A DNA stretch of 64,000 nucleotides from Ophioderma brevispina (taxonomy: Eukaryota; Echinodermata; Ophiuroidea; Amphilepidida; Ophiodermatidae), in contig JAMKCH010051722.1 in NCBI GenBank assembly GCA_023653785.1, forward strand, positions 1 to 64,000, written 5' to 3'. This document shows, piece by piece, positions 12,240 to 24,384 of the stretch; position 1 is the first letter of the stretch, and every line of letters begins with the position of its first letter. Both the position numbers and the translations under genes were made by a program. The notes beneath the pieces were generated by a model. The model was not told where the DNA came from. It was given only the letters and a program-made list of their open reading frames with translations, and did no database searches.

Positions 12240-12590
12240 TTGTTCCAGGAACCTCGGTGCGTTGACATGATGTGTATTGTCTGGCCGAAAACACATTTTG
12301 ATGCACTGGAGCGAGCTTCCTCGCGGGAATTACGGCCTCGTAGGTCTAGTGCTTCTACTCGTTCTTCCGCTGGTACTGCTAGCTCCGGGCAGGCAGTTCA
12401 GGCGGTAATCCCGGGGGCTCCGGTCCCGGCTTCTTCCTCACATGCGTCCCTGGGGCGCTGTACGGGTGAAGTTTCCGAAAGCGTTCCTCCGGCTACTGTG
12501 ACAGTCACAGTAGCTGGGGGAGCGGGGGGTTCCACTGGCAAGGATCCCTCAGGGGGACCCACTGGTGTTGCCACTTCCATGCTCTGCTAG
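12240..12590 (+). pseudogene. S/T/P/G-rich frame near 5' end of the DIRS-like element
   Basis: A 116-codon open frame rich in Ser, Ala, Gly, Pro and Thr, with a PPATVTVTVAGG stretch. The underlying ...GTGACAGTCACAGTAG... block is a near palindrome, so the minus strand reads similarly. Composition and position would suit the disordered N-terminal part of a gag-like protein. There are no domains that I can identify, and it lies in the GC-rich block of the element. Confidence 0.35.
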
Positions 12591-13542
12591 TGAGTGACCC
12601 GAAGGCCAGCTTGGGGTCTCTGATTAGCGGGGTACCCACCAGCCGTGGACACGCTGGCTAGCCAGGCTATGAGGCCGGGGTGTTCATCAGGTGTACTCTG
12701 CCACTACTGCTACGCTCACCACCGTGGCAATTTAGGCGTTGCTTGGCAGTCAGGTCATCTTCAGGTTGGTGCTCGCAACAGCCTCGTACCTCATGCCGGT
12801 CTCGGGTCCGCTCCCTACCCTAAGCTCTGCGTGGAGTTTTCGGACGGAGGGAACGCGAAGGTAATCCGCCTGTACCTGGTCCTTGGCCTATCCCCAGGGG
12901 ATTATGCCAACAATGGGCCTTTCAATTGGGGAGGACCGTCTATAATTCCCTCAATAGCCATCTCTCAAGGCGATGAATGTTCATCAGTTGATCCTATCGC
13001 CTTCCTTTTTGGGCATTCACGATGGGTTGAGACTGCACGCTGGGGTACCGTTCGCTTGTTCATCATCCTCGGTTTCCTGCAAGCAACCTTTTCAGTACAT
13101 CCCTCCTGTATGCTATGCCTATTAACCAGGTTGTTTGGCTTGGCAAGGGGGGGCCCTCCCTAGTCCGGCCGCATCGGCGGGCGGGGTTCTTTGGCCATTG
13201 GTCTTTGCCTACAGGTACCCCCGCCTGGTTTGGCTGCCGGGATACACCAGGGCTTTCATCCGCAGGTAGTACCCTGGTACACTGGCTTGATGGTGGCCTT
13301 TGGGGCCAAGGGTACCCTGGCTTCCGCTTACCAAGTACGCAGGCCAACCGTCGTCTATGCCTAATGTTAGCAGTCACGACCAGGTCAACCCTGCTTCAAT
13401 TCGCATCACGTGCCGTTATTACTGCTGCATCCCAACATCCGACACTTGGAGCTGCTTCAGCATTGGTCGCAATCGTCTACCACATCTCACGTTCACCTGT
13501 TTCGGACTTAGGGTCTGATGGTGAGGATGACGACGGAGATGA

Positions 13543-13589
<47 letters not shown>

Positions 13590-13590
13590 C
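13543..13590 (+). repeat. Poly(A) run inside the DIRS-like element
   Basis: About 47 bases of nearly pure A with one G, directly after GACGACGGAGATGAGGT. It interrupts the GC-rich coding-like sequence and makes a lysine run in one frame. It could be a slippage expansion of an AAG/GAG-type tract, or the A tail of an inserted fragment. Confidence 0.7.
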
Positions 13591-13989
13591 TATCGTAGGA
13601 AGAGATCGGTGATGAACGCAGCGTTCTCACGTCTTCTCAACAGTCTGCATCGGTAAACCTTGCTTCCGTCCCGCTTCCCCCGCAGAATGCGCTGGACATC
13701 ATCAAGCTATGGCCTCTTATATGAAGCTGTAGCTTGCTGACGGTGCACCAGGGGAGCCTTCGGGTGTCTGCGCCTGGGTAGCTTGGGTACTATGCCAGCT
13801 CCCCTGCGCCATCCGCCTCCTGGCCGGCGGAGATCCATCAGGCTTGGCAGCCGCTTGACATTGCTGAGAGGCCGTGGGCCTCACGTTCCGCGCGTGGTAT
13901 CAACAAAGTCTTGCGTGTCTCGCCTTAGGATTACTCCAAGTTACTGAGGGTTCCTACTTTGGATGAAGATTTTGCCAAACTCTCCCAAA

Positions 13990-14400
13990 GACTGGTTCTA
14001 AATCTTCACCCGGTAGTTTTCTTCCCTTTTGGGAGGAGAGCTTAAGCTAGTCAATTCCCATGTGCGGACTTCGATTATGCTTGCTGCTTTCTCTCTCCTA
14101 GTCACCAACTACCTCGGTGACTTATGTGAGTGGGGGAGTCGAGCTCGGGGTCTTCGCCCTTCAGGGGTCGTTGTCGCTGGCGGCAACGCTAGCTATGCCA
14201 CCAGCCTGAGAGTCCGATTGCCCTAGCGATTCGTCTCGTGGCGCTACAAACCGCGAGAACGCAGGCAGCTCTCTTCGCGACCTTATCTCCGTGATCTGTC
14301 TGCAGATTTGCGTAAGGTCTCTCTGTGCTCTGACTTTCCTCTGTGGTGCGATTTTAGCAGCGTTCTGAGCAGGCTTCAACTCGCGTCACCATTGAGCGCA
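13990..14400 (+). pseudogene. Gag-like relic of the DIRS-like element
   Basis: In one frame the segment reads LVNSHVRTSIMLAAFSLLV, then TNYLGDLCEWG. The pattern of an amphipathic HVRTSxxLxAxSLL helix followed by NYLG resembles the C-terminal region of gag-like ORF1 proteins of DIRS elements, but this is from memory of the general pattern and was not searched. Frames on both sides are broken. The stretch lies upstream of the RNase H tail, as expected. Confidence 0.4.
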
Positions 14401-14626
14401 CACTTCAAAAGAAGCTGACGCCACTCCCCTTCCAGGGGAACCTGAGCCTAAGCAGTCTTGCACTCCTTCCCAATCTTCAGCTCCCTCGAGGCGACCTCCT
14501 ACGCCTACCTGCCTGTTCCCCATTTCACCCGTCCGATCAGAAATTGCTTCGCTTTTCGGTGAACGGCAGGCGTTCCATTTCGCTGCCTCCCGAGTTGCTT
14601 ATTGCTCCGGCAGGGGGATCAGCCTG

Positions 14627-14980
14627 GTGGCGAGGCATATTTCCGGGGTGACCTATTATCCTGGCGTACGATTTGTCGAAGTGGACCCTTTCCCTCATCA
14701 TTCGACGGTCTTTGCTCGGATTTTCTATCCGGCGAGAGATCTCTTTGCCTCGCAAGCCGATCTCAGCTTCTGGGTATTGCGCCCGGTTCAGCGACCCAGG
14801 TGCATTCCCATCACGCTCTGTCCATCAGTGGTTACTGAATTATCGGCCTACATCTTTCCCCCCATCTCCTCTCCCATTCTGATAGCCCCGTTCTGGCCCC
14901 AGCTCCTTTGGTTCCGGCCTCTGGTTGACCTCCTCATTGTAGTCCCCCAGCGTTCCTCAGGTACCGGATCTTCTCAGGCA
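14627..14980 (+). pseudogene. RNase H tail of the DIRS-like polyprotein
   Basis: The frame from 14627 contains FPHHSTVFARIFY followed by ARDLFASQADL, matching the VFxRI...xVDLFASRxN motif that closes the RNase H domain in DIRS/Ngaro-type polyproteins. After a shift it reads AYIFPPIS, then ILIAPFWPQLLWFRPLVDLL, matching the conserved hinge (AFPPIxLI...LIAPxWPxxxWFPxLxxLL) between RNase H and the recombinase. The palm-domain motifs of the reverse transcriptase are not found upstream, so the RT appears deleted or unrecognisable. Confidence 0.7.
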
Positions 14981-15179
14981 GCCGGGGCCCGGAGGTGTCT
15001 AGCGGGGATGGAGCATCGAAGCTGACTGTCTGGCCCTTGTCCGGCACCGTTGCCGGGAGTAAGGGTCCTTTCCAGGAAGCTGCCTGTCCTCTGCCAGGAA
15101 TGGGGCTTCGACCGCATAACATCTCTGCGCTCTCGCTCCCTACTCGGTGGTGCCGTGCGATAGCTGTTTTTCTCCAACC

Positions 15180-16135
15180 CGAGCCCAGTAGGGCAATGGC
15201 CGATTTCCTTACAGAACGATTTGAGTCTGGACTAGAAGCCCGACGGTCCGCAAATACACATCGGCAATTCCAGTCTATTCATCCCAGTTCGTGATGGCTC
15301 CAGGCTCTACGACTGTAATTCTATACGACTGTTGCTGGAGTGCATGTTTAATTCACGTCCTCCACAGCGGCGGATCGTTCCACCATGGGACCTTTCCGTC
15401 CGTGCTGGAGTTCTTGGTTAATCTCCCTTCGAACCATTCGAAGACGCTTCTCTGAAGATCCTCATTCTTAAGCTGTTTTCCTCTTGGTCGTGGCTTCCGG
15501 ACGTCGTTGTTCGAAACTGAACGCCTTGCCGCCGTGAATTGCCTCGCCTTTACCTCAGGAGGTTACTCTTCATTTCCGCAAAAATGAATGTCGTACCTTC
15601 TCGGCCTCTCCTCTATACCTTCCCAATATATCTATGCACTCAGCAGTTGGGTCAGATAGGGTTTAGTGCCCGTAAGGGGCGCTCAAGTGGTACTCAGGAG
15701 ACGCGCCATCCTTAGGGTCCCCACGCAAACAGCTCTTCGGTTCCTCCACAGCCCCTCACGGGGCAGGAGCGAAGGCGACCTTAGCACGTTAGGGTTGTTC
15801 TTGGTAATCAGGTTCCCTGCGGTCACTGGGAGCGTCTTGGTCTCCGCTTATGTTTCTCGCACTGTCGAGTTCTTTGGCATTCCTCGCTGAGTTTTCCTTG
15901 CGCAAAAATTGTCGAACCGTCCTCATGGCGCGCTGCCAACCTTTACGTCAGTATACCTTAGTAACGTGGACGTCCCATCGTGGAGCATTTGCTAGGGCGT
16001 GCTGCAGCGGCCAGACCCTAGCCAGTGTTGAGGTGAGTACCATTGTGGTACTTGTTGGGATGCCACCTGGTCCTTTGGGGGGACTTATGAATTCGCGCCC
16101 CGGTATTATTCCCTTTTATCATTACTGCGGTCTTT
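15180..16135 (+). pseudogene. Tyrosine-recombinase relic of the DIRS-like element
   Basis: Read across several frameshifts, the segment shows the landmarks of a DIRS-type tyrosine recombinase: ADFLTERFESGLEARRSANT (SAM-like N-terminal helix), FNSRPPQRRIVPPWDLS, an ASLKILILK helix, PVRGAQVVLRRRAILRVP (resembling the CPVRALxxYLxRT block), and near 16050 ATWSFGGTYEFAPRYY, resembling the AATWSSxxTFxxHY end where the nucleophilic Tyr lies. Stops and frame changes between these blocks make it non-functional as written. Some breaks may be sequencing indels, but there are too many for that alone. Confidence 0.7.
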
Positions 16136-16440
16136 AGCTTACCCTATACACGTCCATTTTTCTTACTCACGTGGTTAGCCTAACGGCATCTACACCAATG
16201 TCTAACCGCGTCAGCAACTGCACGTAACATCCTGGACTAATTGCGAGGCAGTAGCTGCAAGATAGGGCTTACAAGTACCCAGTTAATTGGGTCTACAGTA
16301 TGGGGGCTTCCTGCTGTACCTACCCCAACGGCTAACCCTGTGGTTGTCCACTATGTGGAGAGAGAGGTTATGGTGTAGACAGTACCGGAGTAGCCACCCA
16401 GCTACCCACCCCTACCCTGCTGTTACCACGACGCCATTTG

Positions 16441-18281
16441 AGAGTGGATGAAAATTTGCATTAAATTAGGGTCGCTATATACTTTAGCTTCTGTTTAGCA
16501 TTTTTTGAAGGTTTTTTAGGAAAAACATTACGAAATTCGAATCGGGCATCATCAAAAACCCCCATACCCCACACACTGTTTAAAAAATGCAAATATATGC
16601 CAAAAAGAAATCGAAAAAACAAAATTGCCATGTAGGCCCACCGGGGCAGATCCCGTAGCGTTTAAAAAACAGTGGCGCACCCCTGGCAAGTACATAATTT
16701 TGCCGAATAAGTCTTAAAATGTAAAAATCAAGTTTTCGGTTGTTTCCACCTCTAAGTATGTGCAATTCTCTTGAAATTAATTTTAAAAATTGCCCAATTT
16801 CCGGCGAATCTATTACATATTAACTCGGTATTAAATATTGCTATCACAATACCACGTTACGAGTGTACGAACGTTGACTTCTAAACCAAACCGCGTTTAA
16901 AATGTGCGTACGAGGTCAAAACATATTGCTTTGTTTGTGACTGTGCAACAATATGGCGATGTCCAGGCTAACATGCTAACGTACCGGAAAGTTCGAGAGA
17001 AAAAGTGCATATTGCACCAGTTCCTGATGCAGAGCCATTTACAGAAATCAATTGGACCACATATTTTTAGTGCGCGAAAGATTTGGTTGAATTTCAATGT
17101 GCTGATCGGAATTCGGCCTGGAGAAGACGCACTCGTGTCATCAAAAGCAGGAAAGTGAGTCGTTGCCTGGCTGAATGAATGTGAGAGAACCACAGTGTTT
17201 TGGGGGCTCATCTTTCCCAGCAGACGTCGGGGTTCACGCCAGGTGCTACACAGATTTTGCGATGTGAACAAATAAGTCGGAAATCGATCAAGCAGGTAAG
17301 TTGTACTAGACTTTTTGAAATAATTACAAAAAAAAGTTTCATCATCGTGTGATGTCAGTCAATGTCACAAACATACATTCACAATGAACAACAACAAAGC
17401 TCGCAAAATTACTATCGAGCGTCTATTAGCAAGCACGCATACACTCGACTCATGCTTTTTAAGAAAAATAATTTAATTAATAGGAGTACCATATGATCTG
17501 TACTCAATGGTGGACCGCCAGCCACTGTGTGCCCGTACATAATATCTAGTTGATTCATAATCATGAAAAATGGCATGCCTCTGCTCATTGGGGATAATTT
17601 AGTACATGATGTAATTTCTGTTTCTGCCACCAATCATCCGTCAACCTTGCCGAATTCATTGGGTGGTTGGCACAATACAAATTTTTTCCCTAATTTAATG
17701 TGGCATCTCTGACATTACTGACACCCGTGGTGTATTAGTGCACCAGTGTGGGACTGAGACCAGTATTTGTTGGTTTAAATTTTAAGTAAAGTTAGGCATA
17801 CAGTTCGCCTTCACAATTCATTTCTGAAATAGGCGTCTATTCGCGCGCGCGAGTGTTGCGTTGTAGTACGCAGACTTGTATTTTCTTTTTACCGTTGTCC
17901 ATGGTTCTGTCATGGCGGGAATGCTGACGGTAGCTTGACACAGAAAGGATTTAGACGGAGACTCGGAGAGTTTATGTAGTACTTAGTCCCGACTATAGTA
18001 TTATTCAACAGACCCAATGTGTGCATTTTTACCAAGTAGGCAGTAGTGTGCATTTAGAGCTGTTTTAACTGAAGACACTCCATACATTATTTGCGGAATT
18101 GAATGTTGGCAAATCAAGAATTTGCAAAAGCTTATTTGGTGCGATAATTTCTGCATGCTTGTTTTATTATTAGTGCTATTTACAACAATCAAACACATTT
18201 CCACCTTCCGCCCATAATTAGTTTGAAATGAATTCTTAAATGTTACAAATTAAAATGTTTCTTTATTTTCTTTTCTCACAG
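16441..18281. other. Unassigned stretch with CpG-containing segment
   Basis: No gene is supported. Around 16850-17160 the sequence is richer in CG than its surroundings and holds overlapping 84- and 124-codon frames on opposite strands, with a good donor-like site (AAA|GTGAGT) at 17159. The phase does not fit the exon candidate at 18282, so I do not call a first exon. A short alternating GCGCGC run sits near 17844. Confidence 0.4.
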
Positions 18282-18379
18282 TGCTGTATTTTCCAGGTCG
18301 ACTGAGAGAGGTACCACAGCTTGTTGTGATCATGCAGGATGATGTTTGCACTGGTGTGCAGATAATTCAAATTCAACAG
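18282..18379 (+). CDS. Candidate internal exon, unknown protein
   Basis: A strong pyrimidine tract and acceptor (TTCTTTTCTCACAG) precede this 98-bp segment, which ends at CAACAG|GTAATC. Only one frame is open throughout: two bases, then codons reading LYFPGRLREVPQLVV and continuing to IIQIQQ. It would enter with one base from the preceding exon and leave in phase 0. I recognise no family. It could be a real coding exon, a UTR exon or a chance combination of splice-like sites. The matching neighbouring exons were not identified. Confidence 0.3.
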
Positions 18380-18658
18380 GTAATCCCCTCTAACCAAATA
18401 CCGACTAAACCCAAAGTAAACTTCAACAAACATGGGCATGGAGAACATTAGTTCATGTTCTGTACAATGTACATTTATACTAAGGACTAATGTGAATCCG
18501 TCCACGCGCAAATATCGGCAATTATGATCTTTTCATTCATTGCAGATTATTGCTTGATCGGATGTTTGAACGTTTTTTGCTAACTGCGTGTTTATCTTTT
18601 CCCCATGAAGATCTGTTGTCTGATATAAGTGCTGGGGTCTGGCATTTCCCTGGGAGTT

Positions 18659-18993
18659 GAAAAAAAAATGTTTGTATTGGAGTAACCCGCCCTAACCCTA
18701 ATTTTGAAAATCCAGCCCTGTACAAACGTATATACCTACCCGAATTTTTTTATTGATTTTCAAAAATCTTATTTTCAAGTTGTTTTTAACCCTTATTTTT
18801 TTTACCCAATTTTGTCAATATTTTTGGTGTTTTTGTGTTCTTGTGTAATTGGGAGCCATTCATCCTGCATAACATTAAATAGCCTATGTGTGATGATTTG
18901 ATGTAGTAATGGCATTTATATTTTAAAAAACCTCCGCGCCCCGCCCTAACCCTGTTTTTGCACTGGGCCCGTTACTCCAATACAATTTTTTTT
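18659..18993. mobile_element. Short inverted-repeat element with poly(A)/poly(T) ends
   Basis: The left end, A9 then TGTTTGTATTGGAGTAAC, is mirrored by the right end, GTTACTCCAATACAA then T10. The inner flanks also mirror partly, with CGCCCTAACCCTA just inside the left end. The 335-bp body is non-coding. CCCTAACCC occurs near both ends, but only as single units. It fits a MITE; the superfamily is unknown and no clear target duplication is visible. Confidence 0.6.
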
Positions 18994-19763
18994 TTGCCTA
19001 TACTGCCATTCGACACTAACTAACCCCTCAGGATATCACCCAAAATGTAATGCTGTACCTGCTGTTCGAACGTGTAAATCCTTTCCGAGAAGTGATGATT
19101 ACTGCCCTTTCGTATATTTTACCGTTCTGTGTTAAAACAGGAAAAAATGCAGATAACTGCCGCTCTGCCTCTAGTAGATCCAACAATTTAGATGGATGCT
19201 TACTGCTGTTCGAACATTTACCCCTCAAGATTGAAGCGATTACTGATATGGGTTGCTTCTAACTGCCGCTCAACTTAAACCCTTGAGACCCATTACTACT
19301 AACTGTCGTTGACTTTGCTTTTAAAATTCAATTAAGATCTCAATACTGGGGTTGTATCTCCAAGACCCCCTTTTAAAATTTCCACCTTTTCCCCGACCAG
19401 GTCATTTTCCGTTAACCCAAAAAAAGAAAAATTGATCAATTGACCAATTTTGATAAATATTTTCTTAAGCTTTCCTTGGAGAATGGCTGCCAGCGCACTC
19501 AGTGTTTTAAAAAACTGTTCCTCTGCCCAGACTATAACCTCTGTATACCATTCTGGTGCTATCCGTTAGGAAAGCGATGGACACTTTTCGAACCTAACAC
19601 TTGTAGAATAATATCACGTCTGCTCCTCTAAACCTGGCTTGTAGCCTAATTTTTCAACTGCTTCCAGAGCTTGCCATATGCTCCTTGAGCATTGTGCATT
19701 CAAATATGCTCCTGGAGCATATTTGACTTAAAAGTTTCTCCAGATTATTTTACTAACTCGCAG

Positions 19764-19995
19764 GAGGTCAAACTGTATGATCATGGTGCACAATATCACG
19801 GCTTAAAATCTGGGATATTTTACGGAGACAGGCCTTTTTTGATCTCATGTCCAAATTTTTGATACGAACGTATAGAACTTACAGAATCAATAAAAAGTAC
19901 TGCCATGTCTTTATTACATGAATATTAAAGGCCAACCACTTGTAATGTTCGCATATCCATGCCATAACAAAAATATGATTTTTGATTTTTTTAAA
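19764..19995 (+). repeat. Family B dispersed repeat, copy 2
   Basis: A direct-orientation match to 5838-6085 with the same block order, ending in a T-rich segment. It has more deletions than copy 1. No coding potential. Confidence 0.6.
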
Positions 19996-20208
19996 ATGTT
20001 TTTTATGAGTTGTTTAGCGAACGATCCACTGTGCCATATATGAATTTTTAAAGTTTCTTTTGCAGTCATTCTTTTCTATATCAATTATTGATATTTTTTG
20101 GAGTTCTTAACACATGAAAATGGTAATACACATTATTGTTCTGCTTCCTTGCCTGTTTGTGTGAGACTGAATGATTAACTGTTAAATGTAACTGTCAGTT
20201 CATTTTAG

Positions 20209-20284
20209 GAAAGTCCTTGGCAGGAACACTAAATTGGCATGTGATGTTGCAGAGAAATGTTATCCTGTTATACCATTGAGACAG
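20209..20284 (+). CDS. Candidate internal exon, unknown protein
   Basis: The 76-bp segment lies between GTTCATTTTAG and the donor AGACAG|GTGTTA. One frame is open end to end after a single base: KVLGRNTKLACDVAEK, then CYPVIPLRQ. The composition looks protein-like. It would enter with two bases from the preceding exon and leave in phase 0. It cannot follow 18282-18379 directly because the phases disagree, so another exon would be needed between them. No family recognised. It lies on the same strand as, and 31 kb upstream of, the TBC exons, but nothing links it to them. Confidence 0.35.
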
Positions 20285-22895
20285 GTGTTATCCCTGTGAG
20301 AGTTTGGCTTTTTAGCTGATTTCAGCTTTTTTATTGGCCCTTCAAAACATAAAAAGGAGCTTTTTCTTTCATTTCCAGCCAGTTTTAGACCCCTGCACCC
20401 AGTTTTATGCTATATATATGTCAGCTAACTTTTTTCAAACCTCACTCACATGTCTTTATAATAAGTATACAGTCGTTGCATTATGTGGGAGACCTACATT
20501 TTTAAAGTTTAAAAAACCTGCACATCAATTCAAAATTGAAATTGCATATATGAGAGGAATCCAGAAGTCTTTGGTTCAATTTCACCATGTGTGATACATT
20601 TTCTTGAAGTGTCAATTTAATTTTTATGCACCAATGCCCAACTCTTGCCATTTTAGCTACCTTCCCATGGCTGTTTAACTTGGTCACTTGGAGACGTTAA
20701 GTCAAATGCCAAGCTCAGGATAGATTTCTAAGTTGCATTCATGATGGGAAAAGGACCATCGGTCATAACCGCACATGCCGGGATCTTGCATTTTTTTAGT
20801 TTTTGTCTTGTAGAGTTTCTTGGGATAGTGGGATCTTGAAATCTGCAGCAGGATAAAGTGATATGGGTTCACAGTTTCATCAATGTTTAAAGACATGGTA
20901 ATATATCTGGAAAAAGTCCACTTCTGGCTCTGCTGCCAATTTCAATTCCCCCTCCCCAAGAAACCCCTTTTGAATAATTTCCACCCTCTCCTCCTAAAAA
21001 CTCCTGATTCGGGGCCTGGTCCTTCGCCCTAGCCTCTATAAATGGGATATTTTAGTACGGTGGCCTCTCTGACACACTTTAAACTTAGCATTATGAATTT
21101 TTGAAACAAATTTGGGAGAAAATCTTTCGAAAATATCGCCGTTCAAAAAAATCCTGGTTACGGGCCCGTCTCAACCCTAGGTGTGCCCCATCTGAAATTA
21201 GAGTATTTTGTAAGTGTAAGGTGACCGCCACCTGGACACTTTTCTAACACATTATGAATTTGGAAACTTCACAGAATAAACAGTTTCATTCCTTAAGGTT
21301 TCAAAATTAAAGGTGCCATACCCAACTACAATGTTCATCTAATTTGTAAGCAAACACACAATATCCTTGTGTTGTTGTTGCCTATCTTATATGAGACAAT
21401 TAAGATAGTGCGTCATCTCGCAAGTGTTTACGCGCCCGTGTATAAGTTTACGCAGTAACAATTTACACGCAGCTAGCTAGTACTTGTTGGTTCATTTTTG
21501 AGTAGGGGGGGATATTTTTGCCCTTAATATTATTGAAATAATAATTCTTTGGTGATTAAACAACCAACTAATAAGAAGAGAATAAAAATGAGAGCGGCAA
21601 TTAAACAACAACTCCTATCTAATCTCGTGTCAGATTGGATGGGCAGTCCATTATTTTTATCGTAGTCCGGCAGTCCACTATCTTTTTATTCGCTTCTCTA
21701 ATCTAATTCCAATTTAGTTGGATCCAATATACAACGTGAGTGGTAATTGGGTGTAGGGAGGCTAGTCATAGTACACTGTTCAATATTTTCCTGATTACCA
21801 TAAACAAATTAGTTTTTGGCTTGTAGCATCAAAATGGGAAAGAAGTCCGTCCAAATATTTGCGATGAGATGAGAAAAATACAAGATTCTAATGATACAAA
21901 TTGCAGGTTCGATGGTGCAAGATGTGAATGGGGGTTGAGGCCAAGGATCGAGTGACCCCTTTAATAAGAATAAGCGAGTCAAAGGTGTAAGATGGGTCAC
22001 CTAGGAACCCCCCAATTCATACCCTCACCATTGTCAATTTTTTGTTGTTACATTACAGGCCTGAACATATTGCTATTGGAACTTCTGAACCTATGAAAAG
22101 CCCCCCCCCCACCTTCAACACATCCCATAGCTAGGATCCCTCCTCAATCAAAGCTATTAATTGAGATAACATATCACTTCCCTCCTAATTCATACAACCG
22201 ACTCTGGGCAGAGAAAACTGCCAGCTAAATCCCCCATTGTTTCATCAGCATAAATTTGGGAAATTAGTTCTAGAAACATTTCAGTTTTCACAAATCCAGC
22301 AGGATGTACAGTGCCCCTTGAGCATGTTCAGCATTTTGATCGAGTCTTCTGATTTTTGGAGTGTTTCAGTGCGCAGGCATTGGGGGGGTTTGTTAAACAG
22401 CAATACCTGAGAAGAACACCTTGTAGAAGTGAGAACCATGAATGCTACTCAGGAACATATTCTATTTGATTCTACCCAGAATTTCTTTCTTGTGAGTTGG
22501 TGCTCCACTCAATGATTTATAAAGGTATTTCCTTTGTGCACAAGGTGAGCCTAATGAGAAATACCGCGCGCGCTGAGAGCCGGTGTAGTGTAACCACGTA
22601 GCTACTCCACGATTGGGGGAGCCGCCGCTGTGTGTACCTATCCATCTAGCGCAAAAATACACAGAACCTGGCCAGGCGAGTGTACGTCCTAGTGGGTAGT
22701 TAATCGCATGTCTACTCGGTTTTACTGTGTGGTAACTACCATGAAGAATTGGCCGTGTGGCAATTCCGCTGCAGATCTTGCACCTCCTCCGTCTACCTGG
22801 CTAGACCTGGTGATGTTGTTTGCAATTTGTACATCCAACATCGGTTTTAAAGGGAAGCAGTATTCTGTATGCCGTCTGCAAACAATGGTATTGTT
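20285..22895. other. Unassigned stretch
   Basis: No supported gene. At 22829-22886 there is a short partial match to family C (TTGTACATCCAACATCGGTT and AAAGGGAAGCAGTATTCTG), lying beside the full copy at 22896-23155. A 66-codon minus-strand frame at 22462-22662 has no recognisable features. Confidence 0.45.
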
Positions 22896-23155
22896 ATGAC
22901 TCATAAGAATAACGCCTGCTTACCTTTATCCGCTTTGGATTCCCGGCCCGGCCCGCCCCCTGCAAGAGCTGCATTTTTGTGAGGGTAAAGACGAAAGAGG
23001 AATTTGGAATTGTGGTATTGGTGACGTCGGCGATAGGGACCGACCGGGTACTGATATAGTGTGTATTTGGGAGGTTCTGCATCTGTACCGAGACATATGC
23101 AATTTGTACATCCAACAACATCGGATAAAGGTAGCAGGCTATTCTTATGAGTCCT
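22896..23155 (+). mobile_element. Family C element with ~35-bp terminal inverted repeats
   Basis: The left end, GACTCATAAGAATAACGCCT then GCTTACCTTTATCCG, is the reverse complement of the right end, CGGATAAAGGTAGC then AGGCTATTCTTATGAGTC, with few mismatches. The 260-bp interior is non-coding and includes a GC-rich CCCGGCCCGGCCCGCCCCC run. An inverted partial copy is at 11389-11585. The size and inverted ends indicate a MITE. Confidence 0.65.
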
Positions 23156-23556
23156 AAAAACACCATTGTTTTGTTATTCTTCCCTAGCGTGTATAATGAT
23201 GAAAAATTGAATTGCAATAAAGTATCTTCATGACACTATATGCATTAAGTGTTGGGTGTGTCATTAAATACTAATACCACCTCCTCCTCTTCCATCTGGT
23301 ACTCATTTAGATTTGTTACAGTCACATCAGTTGTCTTCATTCATATCCTTTTTTAAAAGTGTTATGTATTAATGCATGTGCTCACAATACACTGTTATTT
23401 CCAAAAGGTGCCAATCTCCTTACACGCATGATGCGTCTTGTACTAGGTATCGTAACACAATTATGTAGGGCCGCTTAGTGCATCATTTTGATCTTTTGTT
23501 TTTGTGCCAGTGATAGGTCCTCTGTAAAATGTAGGCAAAGTTCATGTTGAAATGCT

Positions 23557-23906
23557 TTAGGCGACGACAAAGAAAACCCTGTATTTACGGGCGAGCGGAA
23601 CCTTTCAAGTAGGGTCGGTCGGGACGGAGATTTTCTTATTTTTGTAATTATTTTTTTCTTTTCTGGAAGTCAAAAATGGCCCAAAACATAACATAATAGC
23701 CCCAAAAATCTGAAAATCAATGAGAAAAAGAATAAAAAAACTTTTTACAAATTTTCTTTTAAAAAAGTAGCCAAATTGAAAAATTTGGGCTAAAAACAGG
23801 CTGATTTTACATAATTTTTGGAAAAACTAAAAAAAAAATCTGCAAACATGAAAAAAATCGGGTCGGGCGGCCCGTAAACAGGGGTTTTTTTATTTTCGTC
23901 GCCAAG
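23557..23906. mobile_element. 350-bp MITE with GGCGACGA termini
   Basis: The left end TTTAGGCGACGACAAAGAAA, followed by ACCCTGTATTTACGGGC, mirrors the right end GCCCGTAAACAGGGG, then TTTTCGTCGCCAAG. The inverted repeat is about 45 bp with a T/A-rich insert difference. The interior is AT-rich and non-coding. No unambiguous target duplication at the borders. Confidence 0.7.
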
Positions 23907-24384
23907 GGGGCATAGTGTGTTTTTGCAAGCTAATGTATGTAAATTGGAAACAAAGAATATTTGCTAAGATCTTACACACATTCAAAATGCCTATTTTGAT
24001 GAATGTTAATGTATAGTGGTAATGTACAATTTATTCAACAAAAATTGAAATACTTATATCAACAAATCAAAGTAACTTCTTTAAATTAAGCTATAAATTA
24101 ATCAATTTAGTAGTGTGTATGCATGCTTGGATGAACGAGGTGAAGTAGTGGAGAATTTTACATCCCATGGCCCTATAGTCCGTTAAAATGGTAGTGTTGG
24201 ATACTGGTTTGCGGACACGAAGCACAGCCCAAATTTTACTAATCAAATACAAATTCAGTGATTCAAACACTGCAAAATCAGGTTGGCATTGCTTGACATG
24301 TAAAATTATATAATTAAATTATATTATAAACCAATTCTGTTCCTGCCTTTTGGACAAGTTACTCTTCATTTTCATTTAAATGAA

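Larger units (their letters stand above)
11586..16440 (+). mobile_element. Degraded DIRS-like (tyrosine-recombinase) retroelement
   Basis: This block is clearly more GC-rich than its surroundings. It contains, in order on the + strand, an S/T/P/G-rich frame, a gag-like stretch, the tail of an RNase H domain and a tyrosine-recombinase domain. The order gag, RT/RNase H, YR is that of DIRS-type elements, which integrate with a recombinase rather than a DDE integrase. All frames are broken by stops and shifts. No reverse-transcriptase catalytic core is visible between the gag-like part and the RNase H tail, suggesting an internal deletion. I could not define the terminal repeats, so both outer limits are approximate. 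Confidence 0.7.

Noticed and set aside
12398..12580. Minus-strand frame mirroring the S/T/P-rich frame
   Set aside because: Shadow of a near-palindromic repeat in the DIRS-like element.
16660..16690. CAGTGGCGCACCCCTGG as a possible hAT terminus
   Set aside because: No partner end and no 8-bp duplication found nearby.
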